DNA from: a bacterium UBA3734
GTDB taxonomy: Bacteria; Bacteroidota; Bacteroidia; Bacteroidales; Bacteroidaceae
Assembly: GCA_002372575.1 (NCBI GenBank)
Contig: DFHC01000122.1
Coordinates: forward strand, 1 to 5,488
DNA: 5,488 bases
Reading direction: 5' to 3'
The number at the start of each line of letters is the position of its first letter. Position 1 is the stretch's first letter. A program made the position numbers and the translations under genes. Shown here piece after piece: positions 1 to 5,488 of this stretch. The notes under the pieces were generated by a model. That model was not told the origin of the DNA. It ran no database searches and saw nothing but the letters and a program-made list of their open reading frames with translations.

Positions 1-1487
1 TGGACGAGCCCACCAACCACCTTGACATCGAGTCCATCCAGTGGTTAGAGCAGTTCCTCGCTCGCAGTCAGAGCGCCGTGCTGCTGGTCAGCCACGACCG
101 TGCCTTCTTAGACCATGCCACCAACCGTACCATCGAAATCACCTTGGGACGAATATATGACTACAGCGTCCCTTATTCGCAATTTGTGACACTCCGCCAA
201 GAACGCCACGACCAACAGGTGAGAGCCTACCTCAACCAGCAGAAGATGATTGAGGAAACCGAGGCTTTTATTGAGCGTTTTCGTTACAAAGCCACCAAGG
301 CCGTGCAGGTGCAATCGCGTATCAAGCAGTTAGACAAGTTGGAGCGATTGGAAGTGGACATGGAAGACACCTCACGGCTGAATCTCAAGTTCCCGCCTGC
401 TCCGCGAAGCGGTGATTTTCCCGTCATCGTCGAAGACCTGCGCAAAGACTTTGGCTCCAAGACCGTCTTTCACGATGTCACGCTGACCATTCGTCGCGGC
501 GAGAAAGTGGCGTTTGTAGGCAAGAACGGCGAAGGCAAGACCACCTTGGTGCGCTGTATCATGGGGCAGTTGGACTTTTTTGGCACGCTCAAGATAGGGC
601 ACAATGTGCGCATCGGCTACTTTGCGCAGAACCAGGCCTCGCTGTTGGACGAACAAAAGACCGTGTTTGAGACCATAGACTATGTAGCCACCGGAGACAT
701 ACGCACTCGCATACGCGACATACTGGGTGCTTTCATGTTCGGGGGCGAAGCCTCGGACAAGAAAGTCAAGGTACTCAGCGGAGGCGAACGCAGCCGTTTA
801 GCCATGATCCGCCTGCTGCTGGAACCCTGCAACCTGCTCATTCTGGACGAACCGACCAATCACCTCGACATGCAGTCCAAGGATGTGCTCAAAGCCGCAC
901 TGAAAGACTTTGACGGTACGCTCATCTGCGTGAGCCATGACCGCGATTTTCTGGACGGGTTGGTGGACAAAGTCTATGAGTTTGGCGGCGGACGCGTCCG
1001 TGAGCACCTCGGGGGAATTTACGATTGGTTAGCCTCACCCCCTACCCCCCTCTCCAAAGGGCGAGGGGGAACACCCTCTGAAATGACTATCGACGAGCGG
1101 CTCAACCTCAGTTCAAAAGCCTCCCCCAGTGGGGGGAGGTTGGAGGGGGCATCAAAAGCCTCCACTCGGGGAGGTTTGGAGGGATGGGGTGGAAAGGAAG
1201 CCTCCCCCAGTGGGGGGAGGTTGGAGGGGGCCTCCTACGCCGAGCAAAAAGAGCAACAGCGCCGGCTGCGCAAGGCCGAGAACGCCGTGAAGGCCTGCGA
1301 AGAGAAAATTGCGAAGCTCGAGGCTCGCATCAAGGAAATGGACGCGATTCTGATTCTGCCCGAACACGCCTCCGACATGCAGCTCGTCAACGAATATGCC
1401 GAAACCATGCGCCAGCTCGACGAGGAAAACGAACGCTGGATGACGCTCTCGGAGGCGTTGGAGGCATTGAAATCGACCTCAAACTAA
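1..1487 (+). CDS. ABC-F family ATPase (translation-associated), 5'-truncated by the window edge
   Basis: ABC-F proteins are soluble tandem ATPases without membrane domains that bind the ribosomal E site and help stalled or early elongation; some confer antibiotic protection. The reading frame is already open at base 3 (the GTG at 78 is an internal Val), so 494 codons remain, against roughly 620-660 in the family. Numbering from the first full codon: the end of ATPase domain 1 with Walker B/D-loop DEPTNHLD (1-8) and H-loop His31; a charged helical linker of the tRNA-interacting type (about 55-125); domain 2 with Walker A GKNGEGKTT (173-181), signature LSGGE (258-262), Walker B Asp282 with catalytic Glu283, and H-loop His312; then a C-terminal coiled coil (412-494) of the Uup/ABC_tran_CTD kind. 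Residues 344-411 are a Gly/Ser/Pro-rich stretch encoded by palindromic repeats, unusual for the family. All visible ATPase motifs are intact, so the protein is probably functional. The subfamily cannot be assigned. Confidence 0.95.
   Translation, partial: DEPTNHLDIESIQWLEQFLARSQSAVLLVSHDRAFLDHATNRTIEITLGRIYDYSVPYSQFVTLRQERHDQQVRAYLNQQKMIEETEAFIERFRYKATKAVQVQSRIKQLDKLERLEVDMEDTSRLNLKFPPAPRSGDFPVIVEDLRKDFGSKTVFHDVTLTIRRGEKVAFVGKNGEGKTTLVRCIMGQLDFFGTLKIGHNVRIGYFAQNQASLLDEQKTVFETIDYVATGDIRTRIRDILGAFMFGGEASDKKVKVLSGGERSRLAMIRLLLEPCNLLILDEPTNHLDMQSKDVLKAALKDFDGTLICVSHDRDFLDGLVDKVYEFGGGRVREHLGGIYDWLASPPTPLSKGRGGTPSEMTIDERLNLSSKASPSGGRLEGASKASTRGGLEGWGGKEASPSGGRLEGASYAEQKEQQRRLRKAENAVKACEEKIAKLEARIKEMDAILILPEHASDMQLVNEYAETMRQLDEENERWMTLSEALEALKSTSN
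1040..1070 (+). repeat. Palindromic element 1 (C-rich first, inverted relative to the later copies)
   Basis: A hairpin pairs 1046-1055 with 1060-1069 (ten pairs, one mismatch at 1053/1062) around an AAAG loop. It is preceded by a C-rich tail (ACCCCCTACC). This order, C-rich tail then hairpin, is the reverse complement of the arrangement in the copies at 1117, 1157 and 1198, so it appears to be a diverged copy of the same family in opposite orientation. It is translated as SPPTPLSKGRGG. Confidence 0.7.
1117..1150 (+). repeat. Palindromic element A, identical to element C
   Basis: These 34 bases match 1198-1231 exactly. The core is a perfect 8-bp stem (1120-1127 with 1132-1139, CCTCCCCC/GGGGGAGG) with an AGTG loop, followed by a G-rich tail TTGGAGGGGGC. 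It encodes ASPSGGRLEG in the ABC-F frame. Perfect identity over 34 bases suggests recent spread or local duplication. Confidence 0.85.
1157..1190 (+). repeat. Palindromic element B, diverged copy
   Basis: It follows the same plan as elements A and C but is diverged: a 5-bp stem (1159-1163 with 1170-1174) and a G-rich tail TTTGGAGGGATGGGG. It is one codon shorter in the core, encoding ASTRGGLEGWGG, and starts 39 bp after element A. The indel relative to A/C is three bases, so the reading frame is kept. Confidence 0.7.
1198..1231 (+). repeat. Palindromic element C, identical to element A
   Basis: This is the second exact copy of the 34-base unit at 1117-1150, offset by 81 bp (27 codons). The 8-bp stem pairs 1201-1208 with 1213-1220. 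It directly abuts the start of the C-terminal coiled coil, which begins at 1236. Confidence 0.85.
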
Positions 1488-1503
1488 AAAAATATATACG
1501 AAA

Positions 1504-2466
1504 ATGAGAAAATTACTGACACTCTTTTGCCTGATGGCAGTTGCCACGGCTGTTTGGGCCGAAAACCAAGGCGACGACGGCTACACGCTCGTCTTCAGTG
1601 ACGAATTCGACCAAGCCGACGGCTCGCTGCCCGATGCGACGAAATGGGTGGCATCGACGCGGCGCAGCTCCACGTGGAACCGCTGGATCAGCTCTTCGCC
1701 CGAAGTGGCCCACATCCGCGACGGGGCACTGGTTTGCCGCGCCATTCCCAACCCCGACACCTCGACCGACAACGTGCCGATGATTACGGGCGCAATGGAG
1801 ACGAAAGGCCGCTTCTCGTTCACCTACGGAAAGGTGGAAGTGCGCTTGAAAACGAACCGCCACAAGGGGAATTTCCCCGCCGCGTGGATGATGCCGCAGC
1901 CGCCTGCCGACTCGTGGCCCGCGGGTGGCGAAATCGACATTTTCGAGTCGATTGATGCCCAAAACACGGCCTACCACACGATTCACACGCACTGGACCTA
2001 TACGCTCGGATACAAAAACTACCCGAAATCGTCGTTCAGCGAGTGGATGGACGTGGAAAACTGGCACGTCTATGGCCTCATCTGGGAGCCCGAACGGCTC
2101 GTGTGGACGGTGGACGGCAACGAAGTGGGCCGCTACGAGAAGTCCACCATACAGGATTATCTCGACAACGGACAATGGCCTTTCGACCACGCCTTCTACC
2201 TCATTCTCAACCAGAGCGTGGGCAACGGTTCGTGGGCGGCCAATGCCGACACGGAATATACCTACGAGACGCATTTCGACTATGTCCGCGTGTATCAGAA
2301 GGCGACTTCCGGCATCGACAATCTCCGTTGGGAGGGTTCGGCCTCGCAGAAGCTGTTCGACTTGCAGGGGCGCGAAGTGGGTAGCGTGCAGGACTTTTCC
2401 GCCGACACTTCGACGCTGACGAAGGGCATCTACGTGGTAAACCATCGGAAATTCGTCGTGAAATAA
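1504..2466 (+). CDS. Secreted GH16 glycoside hydrolase (laminarinase/beta-1,3-glucanase-like) with a T9SS-type C-terminal tail
   Basis: GH16 enzymes cleave beta-1,3 or beta-1,3/1,4 glucans and some marine galactans by a retaining mechanism. The 320-residue product has a signal peptide (1-19, cleavage after AVWA), a GH16 domain at about 27-266 and a separate tail at 270-320. The active-site strand reads EIDIFE: Glu143 should be the nucleophile, Asp145 the helper and Glu148 the acid/base. The ExDxxE spacing is the beta-bulge form seen in laminarinases, agarases and carrageenases, not the ExDxE form of lichenases. The preceding GKVEVRLKT and later WTVDG and FDYVRVYQ segments also fit. The tail (LFDLQGREV ... 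GIYVVNHRKFVVK) resembles the C-terminal sorting domain of type IX secretion cargo, implying export across the outer membrane. The start follows the ABC-F stop by 16 A/T-rich bases, so co-transcription is plausible. No SusC/SusD genes are in view. The exact substrate is not determinable here. Confidence 0.93.
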   Translation: MRKLLTLFCLMAVATAVWAENQGDDGYTLVFSDEFDQADGSLPDATKWVASTRRSSTWNRWISSSPEVAHIRDGALVCRAIPNPDTSTDNVPMITGAMETKGRFSFTYGKVEVRLKTNRHKGNFPAAWMMPQPPADSWPAGGEIDIFESIDAQNTAYHTIHTHWTYTLGYKNYPKSSFSEWMDVENWHVYGLIWEPERLVWTVDGNEVGRYEKSTIQDYLDNGQWPFDHAFYLILNQSVGNGSWAANADTEYTYETHFDYVRVYQKATSGIDNLRWEGSASQKLFDLQGREVGSVQDFSADTSTLTKGIYVVNHRKFVVK

Positions 2467-2470
2467 ATTT

Positions 2471-2497
2471 TTTGCCTCTAAGCGTGTAATAATTTCG
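2471..2497 (+). promoter_or_regulatory. Weak candidate promoter for the sigma-factor unit
   Basis: The 56-bp gap between the GH16 stop and the sigma gene has TTTG at 2471-2474 and TAATTTCG at 2490-2497, one base off the Bacteroidota -7 consensus TAnnTTTG. The 15-bp spacing is shorter than the usual 19-21, so this is only a weak candidate. No hairpin terminator is visible after the GH16 stop, so read-through from upstream is equally possible. Confidence 0.25.
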
Positions 2498-2522
2498 TTG
2501 TGAGCAGGTCTTATTGACGGAT

Positions 2523-3029
2523 ATGACAGACAGGGAACTGGTCAACGAAGTGTTGCACGAGCATCGGCCGCAAGCCTTTGCGCAGATCGTGAGCCGCTAT
2601 TCGGGAATGGTATTCTCGAAGGCGCTGGGCATGGTGAAGCGCGAGGAACTGGCCAAGGAAGTGGCGCAGCAGACGTTTGTCAAGGCCTATGAGCGGCTCG
2701 CCTACTGGCGTTCCGACAAGCTCGGGCCGTGGCTCGTCACCATCGCGATGCACACGGCGCTGAACGAGCTGGAGCGTGAGCGCAGAAGCCGTCGGGTTGT
2801 TGTTCTGGAAGACGAATACGACGAGCGGCGCGAGGAACTTCTGCAGCTGATGGAGCAGGCCATCGCCACACTGCCTGAGCAAGACCAGAGAATCATCCGG
2901 CTGCACTATTTCGAGCAGCAGAAAACCGAAGAAATCGCCCGCCAGACGGGGCTTTCGCAGTCGAACGTCTTGGTGCGGTTGCATCGCATTCGGGAGCGCT
3001 TGAGGCGGGAGATAAGCATCCGCAACTGA
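2523..3029 (+). CDS. ECF-type RNA polymerase sigma factor (sigma-70 family)
   Basis: ECF sigma factors carry only regions 2 and 4 and direct RNA polymerase to small regulons, usually in answer to envelope or environmental signals. In this 168-residue protein, region 2 spans about 16-88, including the core-binding helix (EVAQQTFVKAYERL) and the -10 recognition stretch (WLVTIAMHTALNELERER). A short acidic linker (VLEDEYDERREE) follows. Region 4 spans about 104-164, with the helix-turn-helix TEEIARQTGLSQSNVLVRLHRI reading into RERLRREI. The length is normal for the group. I chose the ATG at 2523; an in-frame TTG at 2514 would add three residues (MTD repeated) and has no better leader. The two small membrane-protein genes just downstream suggest it is part of a membrane-linked signalling unit. 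The signal and target promoters are unknown. Confidence 0.92.
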   Translation: MTDRELVNEVLHEHRPQAFAQIVSRYSGMVFSKALGMVKREELAKEVAQQTFVKAYERLAYWRSDKLGPWLVTIAMHTALNELERERRSRRVVVLEDEYDERREELLQLMEQAIATLPEQDQRIIRLHYFEQQKTEEIARQTGLSQSNVLVRLHRIRERLRREISIRN

Positions 3030-3061
3030 AATCATCATCAATTGGGCATAACAGACTTGAC

Positions 3062-3067
3062 AGGAGG
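3062..3067 (+). promoter_or_regulatory. Shine-Dalgarno-like AGGAGG ahead of the 112-residue membrane protein
   Basis: A perfect AGGAGG ends nine bases before the ATG at 3077, ideal spacing for a classical ribosome binding site. Bacteroidota mostly initiate without such sites, and the other genes here have A-rich leaders, so this one stands out. It supports the 3077 start. Confidence 0.5.
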
Positions 3068-3076
3068 AAAAATTGT

Positions 3077-3415
3077 ATGGAAGAAAAGAATGTGAATTTG
3101 ACGGAACAGCAGCTCGACGATTTGATTCGCCAGTCGTTTGAGCGCGAGGATATTGCCCGCGAAATCAGCGTGGCGGTGATGAAAGACCTGCGTCGTGCGT
3201 CGCGTCGTGCGTGGCTGCGGCGATGGGGCAGGGCAGTGGCCTTTTCGTTCGGACTGCCGTTTGTGTTGCTCGCGTTCGGATGGCTGCTGTGGCCGTTTCT
3301 GGTGGAGCAGGTGGAGCGCGGATCCTACATCGGCCTGTGTCTTGTGTTCCCCATTGCGGCCATGCTCTGGTGGGTGCATCGCGCCGTGCAGAATTTTTCT
3401 TTCGAGAAAGTGTAA
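3077..3415 (+). CDS. Small two-helix membrane protein next to the ECF sigma gene; candidate anti-sigma factor or sensor
   Basis: I do not recognise a named family. The 112-residue product has a charged, probably cytoplasmic N-terminal part (1-50, with a helical stretch LTEQQLDDLIRQSFEREDIAREI), an Arg-rich boundary (RRASRRAWLRRW, about 39-50) that should stay inside by the positive-inside rule, then two hydrophobic helices at about 53-75 and 83-102 and a short tail. This layout, a soluble N-terminus plus membrane helices encoded right after an ECF sigma gene, is typical of membrane anti-sigma factors, but the HxxxCxxC zinc motif of the ZAS class is absent and no known anti-sigma domain is evident. 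It lies 47 bp after the sigma stop with no terminator between, and has an AGGAGG at the right distance from its ATG. Sigma-regulator function is inferred from context only. Confidence 0.75.
   Translation: MEEKNVNLTEQQLDDLIRQSFEREDIAREISVAVMKDLRRASRRAWLRRWGRAVAFSFGLPFVLLAFGWLLWPFLVEQVERGSYIGLCLVFPIAAMLWWVHRAVQNFSFEKV
3191..3214 (+). repeat. Tandem 12-bp duplication encoding RRAS/RRAW
   Basis: CGTCGTGCGTCG at 3191-3202 is followed directly by CGTCGTGCGTGG at 3203-3214 (11 of 12 identical). It duplicates four codons in the basic stretch just before the first membrane helix of the 112-residue protein, adding positive charge there. The frame is unaffected. Confidence 0.6.
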
Positions 3416-3485
3416 TAATCCGTTGGCGTGGCGGTCTTATCAGTGAGAATGTTTTTGGTTATTAACGTATTAAAAATTAAAATTT

Positions 3486-3890
3486 ATGGAACCAATTCAA
3501 TTTGAAGGCCTCGTGGCCATTATCCTTTCCCTGGGCATTCCCATCGTGGCGATTGTCAGCGGAGTAGTTTCGTCGGTGAAAAAGAAGAAACTCGAAACCG
3601 AGTTGCGCCGTGTGATTGTAGAAAACCACACCGACCTCGAAACGGCGAAAGCACTCATCGCCGAGCCTAACAAGAAGATTGGCAATTCTGGGACACTTCG
3701 CGGTGCGTGCGCCCTCATCGGCCTCGGCTTTGGCGCAATCGCAAGCATCTTGCTCGGTTTGCCGCTGAACGGCTCTAAAGGAATTTATTTCTGGATTCTC
3801 CTCGCCTTCGGTGTCGGCCTCGGTCTGCTCGTGTCGTTCATCGTCGAGCAGAAGCTGAAAAAGCAGGAGCCAACCCCCGAAGAACAGTAA
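3486..3890 (+). CDS. Small three-helix membrane protein, resembling the DUF6249 group
   Basis: The function is unknown. The 134-residue product has a hydrophobic helix at about 8-30, a basic then amphipathic middle segment (KKKKLETELRRVIVENHTDLETAKALIAEP, about 32-61), two further helices at about 71-92 and 99-121, and a charged tail KLKKQEPTPEEQ. This pattern, one helix, a short cytoplasmic segment ending in a P-containing turn, then two Gly-rich helices, resembles Bacteroidota DUF6249 proteins, which I recall occurring beside ECF sigma genes; that assignment comes from memory of the pattern, not a search. The gene starts 70 bp after the previous stop, has an A/T-rich leader (ATTAAAAATTAAAATTT) with no Shine-Dalgarno site, and is followed by a terminator. 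It is thus probably the last gene of the sigma unit, though a separate promoter in the 70-bp gap is not excluded. Confidence 0.8.
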   Translation: MEPIQFEGLVAIILSLGIPIVAIVSGVVSSVKKKKLETELRRVIVENHTDLETAKALIAEPNKKIGNSGTLRGACALIGLGFGAIASILLGLPLNGSKGIYFWILLAFGVGLGLLVSFIVEQKLKKQEPTPEEQ

Positions 3891-3921
3891 AACGCCAGAT
3901 TCTCTCTCTTCGTTTTTGGTG

Positions 3922-3970
3922 AAATCTCCGTCGTGCGTCCGAGGGATGCGGGGCGGAGATTTGCGTTTTG
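3922..3970 (+). terminator. Intrinsic terminator after the sigma-factor unit
   Basis: A perfect 9-bp arm pair, AAATCTCCG (3922-3930) with CGGAGATTT (3954-3962), encloses a second small stem (GCGTCC 3935-3940 with GGATGC 3944-3949, one G-T pair, loop GAG). It is followed by GCGTTTTG. It begins about 30 bases past the stop at 3890 and precedes a new promoter, fitting the end of a transcript. The T-run is short and interrupted, which keeps confidence moderate. Confidence 0.65.
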
Positions 3971-4028
3971 TCGCGATGCTTGTCGGCAAAAATACGGAAA
4001 ATATCTGAGGAAATCAAATTATTTGTTG

Positions 4029-4036
4029 TAACTTTG
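4029..4036 (+). promoter_or_regulatory. Bacteroidota-type -7 promoter element (TAACTTTG) for the M13 peptidase gene
   Basis: TAACTTTG matches the TAnnTTTG consensus of the primary Bacteroidota sigma factor at every fixed position. It stands in an A/T-rich stretch downstream of the terminator and 49 bp before the ATG at 4086. A clear TTTG/TTG box is not seen at the expected 19-21 bp upstream (the bases there read CTGAGG), so the -33 element is weak. Transcription would start near 4041-4045, giving an A-rich leader of about 40-45 bases. Confidence 0.7.
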
Positions 4037-4085
4037 TGGCCGAAATCAAATATTTTTACAATAACAACTAAAACCTACAGGAAAA

Positions 4086-5488
4086 ATGAAAATGAGTAAA
4101 ATGATTCCGATGGCTCTGATGCTGGCGCTGCCCGTGGCAGGAATGGCACAGAACAAGTCGGGGCTCAAGATGGAAAATCTTGACCGCACCGTGAAGCCCG
4201 CAGAGGACTTCTACATGTTTGCAACTGGTGGCTGGCAGAAGAACAACCCGCTGCCCGCTGCTTTCTCGCGTTTCGGCAGCTTCGACCAGCTGCAAGAGGA
4301 CAACAACAAGCGCATCAACACGATTCTCGACGAGCTGCAGAAAAAGTCGTTTGCCGAGGGCACGAACGAGCGCAAACTCTCTGACTTCTACAAGCTGGCG
4401 ATGGATGCCGACCGCCGTAACCGCGAGGGCATCGCACCCGTGAAGCCGCTGCTCGACGAGATGGAGGCCGCCAAGACGAAGGACGCGCTCGCGAAAATAC
4501 AGCTGAAATACGCTGCCAAGGGCTATGGCGTGCCTTTTGGCTACGGATTTGGAGCCGACGAGAAGAACGTCACGATGAACATTCTGAACATCAACCAGGG
4601 CGGCCTGACGCTGGGGCAGAAAGACTATTATCTGAACAACGACGAGGCCACCGTGAAAATCCGCGAGGCCTACAAGCAGCACATTGCCCGCATGTTCCAG
4701 CTCTTCGGATTCACGAAAGAGCAGGCCGAGGCCAAGCGCGACGCCGTGTTCCGCTTCGAGACCTCGCTGGCGCTGATTTCCAAGAGCCGCACCGAGCTGC
4801 GCGACCCGCAGGCCAACTACAACAAGATGACGCTGGCCGAGGTGAAGGCGCTGCTGCCCAACTTCCCGTTTGAGCAAATGGCCAACGCCGAGGGCATCAA
4901 GAGCGAGTATATGCAGGAAATCATCGTCGGACAGCCCAAGTTCATCGAAGGAGCCGACAAGCTGATGGCCGCCATGACCGCCGACGACCTGCGCGCCTAC
5001 ATGGAGTGGGACGTGATTTCGGGAGCCGCCGGACTGCTCACCGACGAGATTCGCGAGGCCAACTTCGACTTCTTCGGCAAGACGATGACGGGCCGCAAAG
5101 AGGACTATCCGCTCTGGAAGCGCGCCACGAACCAAGTGCAGGGCGCAATGGGCGAGGCCCTCGGCAAGATGTATTGCGACCGCTACTTCCCTGCCACCTC
5201 GAAAAAGCAGATGGAAACGCTCGTGAAGAACCTGCAAGTGGCCCTCGGCGAGCGCATCGACGCGCAGAAATGGATGGGCGACTCCACGAAGCAGAACGCC
5301 CACAAGAAACTCTCCACGTTCTACGTGAAAATCGGCTATCCCGACAAGTGGACCGACTACTCGAAACTGCAAATCGACCCCTCGAAGTCGTTCTATGAGA
5401 ATATGCAGGCCGTGCGCACGTGGCGCAACCAGAAGCACATCAACGAGAAGGCCGGAAAGCCCGTCGATCGCGACGAGTGGTTCATGAC
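4086..5488 (+). CDS. Secreted M13 family metallopeptidase (neprilysin/PepO-like), 3'-truncated by the window edge
   Basis: M13 enzymes are zinc endopeptidases that cut oligopeptides; in Bacteroidota they are usually periplasmic or envelope-attached. The frame is open from 4086 to the window end (467 full codons of a usual 660-690). A signal peptide covers residues 1-21 (MKMSKMIPMALMLALPVAGMA, then QNKS). The M13 N-terminal, mostly helical lid domain follows from about residue 30, with family hallmarks DFYMFATGGW near its start, GLTLGQKDYYL, RKEDYPLWKRATNQVQGAMGE, the YFPA and KIGYPDKWTDY segments and, at the end, GKPVDRDEW. The HExxH and GExxxD zinc motifs belong to the part beyond 5488, so catalytic competence cannot be judged. 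The first ATG (4086) is chosen; ATG 4092 is an alternative that sits nine bases after an AGGA. The gene has its own promoter and is separated from the upstream unit by a terminator. Confidence 0.96.
   Translation, partial: MKMSKMIPMALMLALPVAGMAQNKSGLKMENLDRTVKPAEDFYMFATGGWQKNNPLPAAFSRFGSFDQLQEDNNKRINTILDELQKKSFAEGTNERKLSDFYKLAMDADRRNREGIAPVKPLLDEMEAAKTKDALAKIQLKYAAKGYGVPFGYGFGADEKNVTMNILNINQGGLTLGQKDYYLNNDEATVKIREAYKQHIARMFQLFGFTKEQAEAKRDAVFRFETSLALISKSRTELRDPQANYNKMTLAEVKALLPNFPFEQMANAEGIKSEYMQEIIVGQPKFIEGADKLMAAMTADDLRAYMEWDVISGAAGLLTDEIREANFDFFGKTMTGRKEDYPLWKRATNQVQGAMGEALGKMYCDRYFPATSKKQMETLVKNLQVALGERIDAQKWMGDSTKQNAHKKLSTFYVKIGYPDKWTDYSKLQIDPSKSFYENMQAVRTWRNQKHINEKAGKPVDRDEWFM

Larger units (their letters stand above)
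1032..1235 (+). repeat. Cluster of G/C-rich palindromic repeats inside the ABC-F coding region
   Basis: This 204-bp stretch (68 codons, exactly a multiple of three) sits between the end of ATPase domain 2 (GGIYDWL) and the C-terminal coiled coil (starting YAEQKEQQRR). It contains one C-rich-first hairpin element and three G-rich-tailed elements. Offsets between the three later copies are 39, 42 and 81 bp, all multiples of three, so the frame stays open and each copy encodes a similar peptide (ASPSGGRLEGAS, ASTRGGLEGWGG, ASPSGGRLEGAS). The composition differs sharply from the flanking coding sequence. A short non-repeat piece (TIDERLNLSS, around 1086-1115) between the first and second elements may be what remains of the original linker. 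The elements look like dispersed palindromic repeats (MITE/REP-like) that landed in a permissive loop. Confidence 0.85.

Noticed and set aside
78..80. GTG as the start of the ABC-F protein
   Set aside because: The frame continues upstream through DEPTNHLD of ATPase domain 1; the GTG encodes the Val ahead of the H-loop.
1117..1231. Possible CRISPR-like array
   Set aside because: Only three units, one diverged, with spacers of about 6-7 bases, lying inside a coding region with no cas genes; they are palindromic elements.
1184..1507. 107-codon + frame overlapping the repeats and the end of the ABC-F gene
   Set aside because: It overlaps the ABC-F coiled-coil region in another frame and has no family resemblance; the repeat composition keeps several frames open.
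1504..1560. Lipoprotein signal on the GH16 protein (Cys9)
   Set aside because: Cys9 lies inside the hydrophobic core and lacks a lipobox (it is preceded by TLF); an ordinary signal peptidase I site follows at AVWA.
1513..2445. 310-codon open frame on the - strand opposite the GH16 gene
   Set aside because: It is a mirror of the GH16 gene caused by high G/C at third positions; its product has no recognisable domain, while the + strand has a signal peptide and a full GH16 motif set.
2511..3041. 176-codon open frame on the - strand opposite the sigma gene
   Set aside because: Shadow frame; the + strand encodes a clear ECF sigma factor with regions 2 and 4.
3416..3485. Promoter ahead of the 134-residue membrane protein gene
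   Set aside because: The best -7 match (TGTTTTTG at 3450-3457) lacks the TA and has no properly spaced TTTG upstream, so I do not call it.
4068..5438. 456-codon open frame on the - strand opposite the M13 gene
   Set aside because: Low-complexity Leu/Val/His/Arg-rich shadow of the M13 gene. The + frame is clearly the peptidase and is open to the window end.

Overview
All six genes lie on the + strand, and the window looks like ordinary chromosome from a member of the Bacteroidota, most likely Bacteroidales close to Prevotella/Prevotellaceae. The evidence is a secreted GH16 enzyme ending in a Prevotella-style type IX secretion tail, a TAnnTTTG (-7) promoter ahead of the M13 peptidase gene, A-rich leaders mostly lacking Shine-Dalgarno sites, and protein sequences resembling those of that group. 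This placement comes from sequence style only; no search was run.

Layout: (1) 1-1487 is the 3' three quarters or so of an ABC-F ATPase (translation-associated, not a transporter). The linker between its second ATPase domain and its C-terminal coiled coil carries a cluster of G/C-rich palindromic repeats, read through in frame. (2) 1504-2466 is a secreted GH16 beta-glucanase-like enzyme only 16 bp after the ABC-F stop, with a signal peptide, the EIDIFE active-site motif and a C-terminal sorting-type tail. (3) 2523-3890 is a probable three-gene unit: an ECF sigma factor, a 112-residue two-helix membrane protein (candidate anti-sigma factor or sensor), and a 134-residue three-helix membrane protein resembling the DUF6249 group. 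(4) 3891-4085 holds a good intrinsic terminator and then a Bacteroidota-type promoter. (5) 4086-5488 is the N-terminal two thirds or so of a secreted M13 (neprilysin/PepO-like) metallopeptidase, cut by the window edge before its zinc site.

How the parts fit: the ABC-F and GH16 genes may be co-transcribed but have no obvious functional link. The sigma factor and the two membrane proteins look like a small envelope-responsive regulatory unit with unknown signal and targets. The M13 gene is separated by its own terminator and promoter. The features most worth a second look are the repeat cluster inside the ABC-F coding region and the uncharacterised membrane partners of the sigma factor. I see no CRISPR array, RNA gene, transposase or phage gene.
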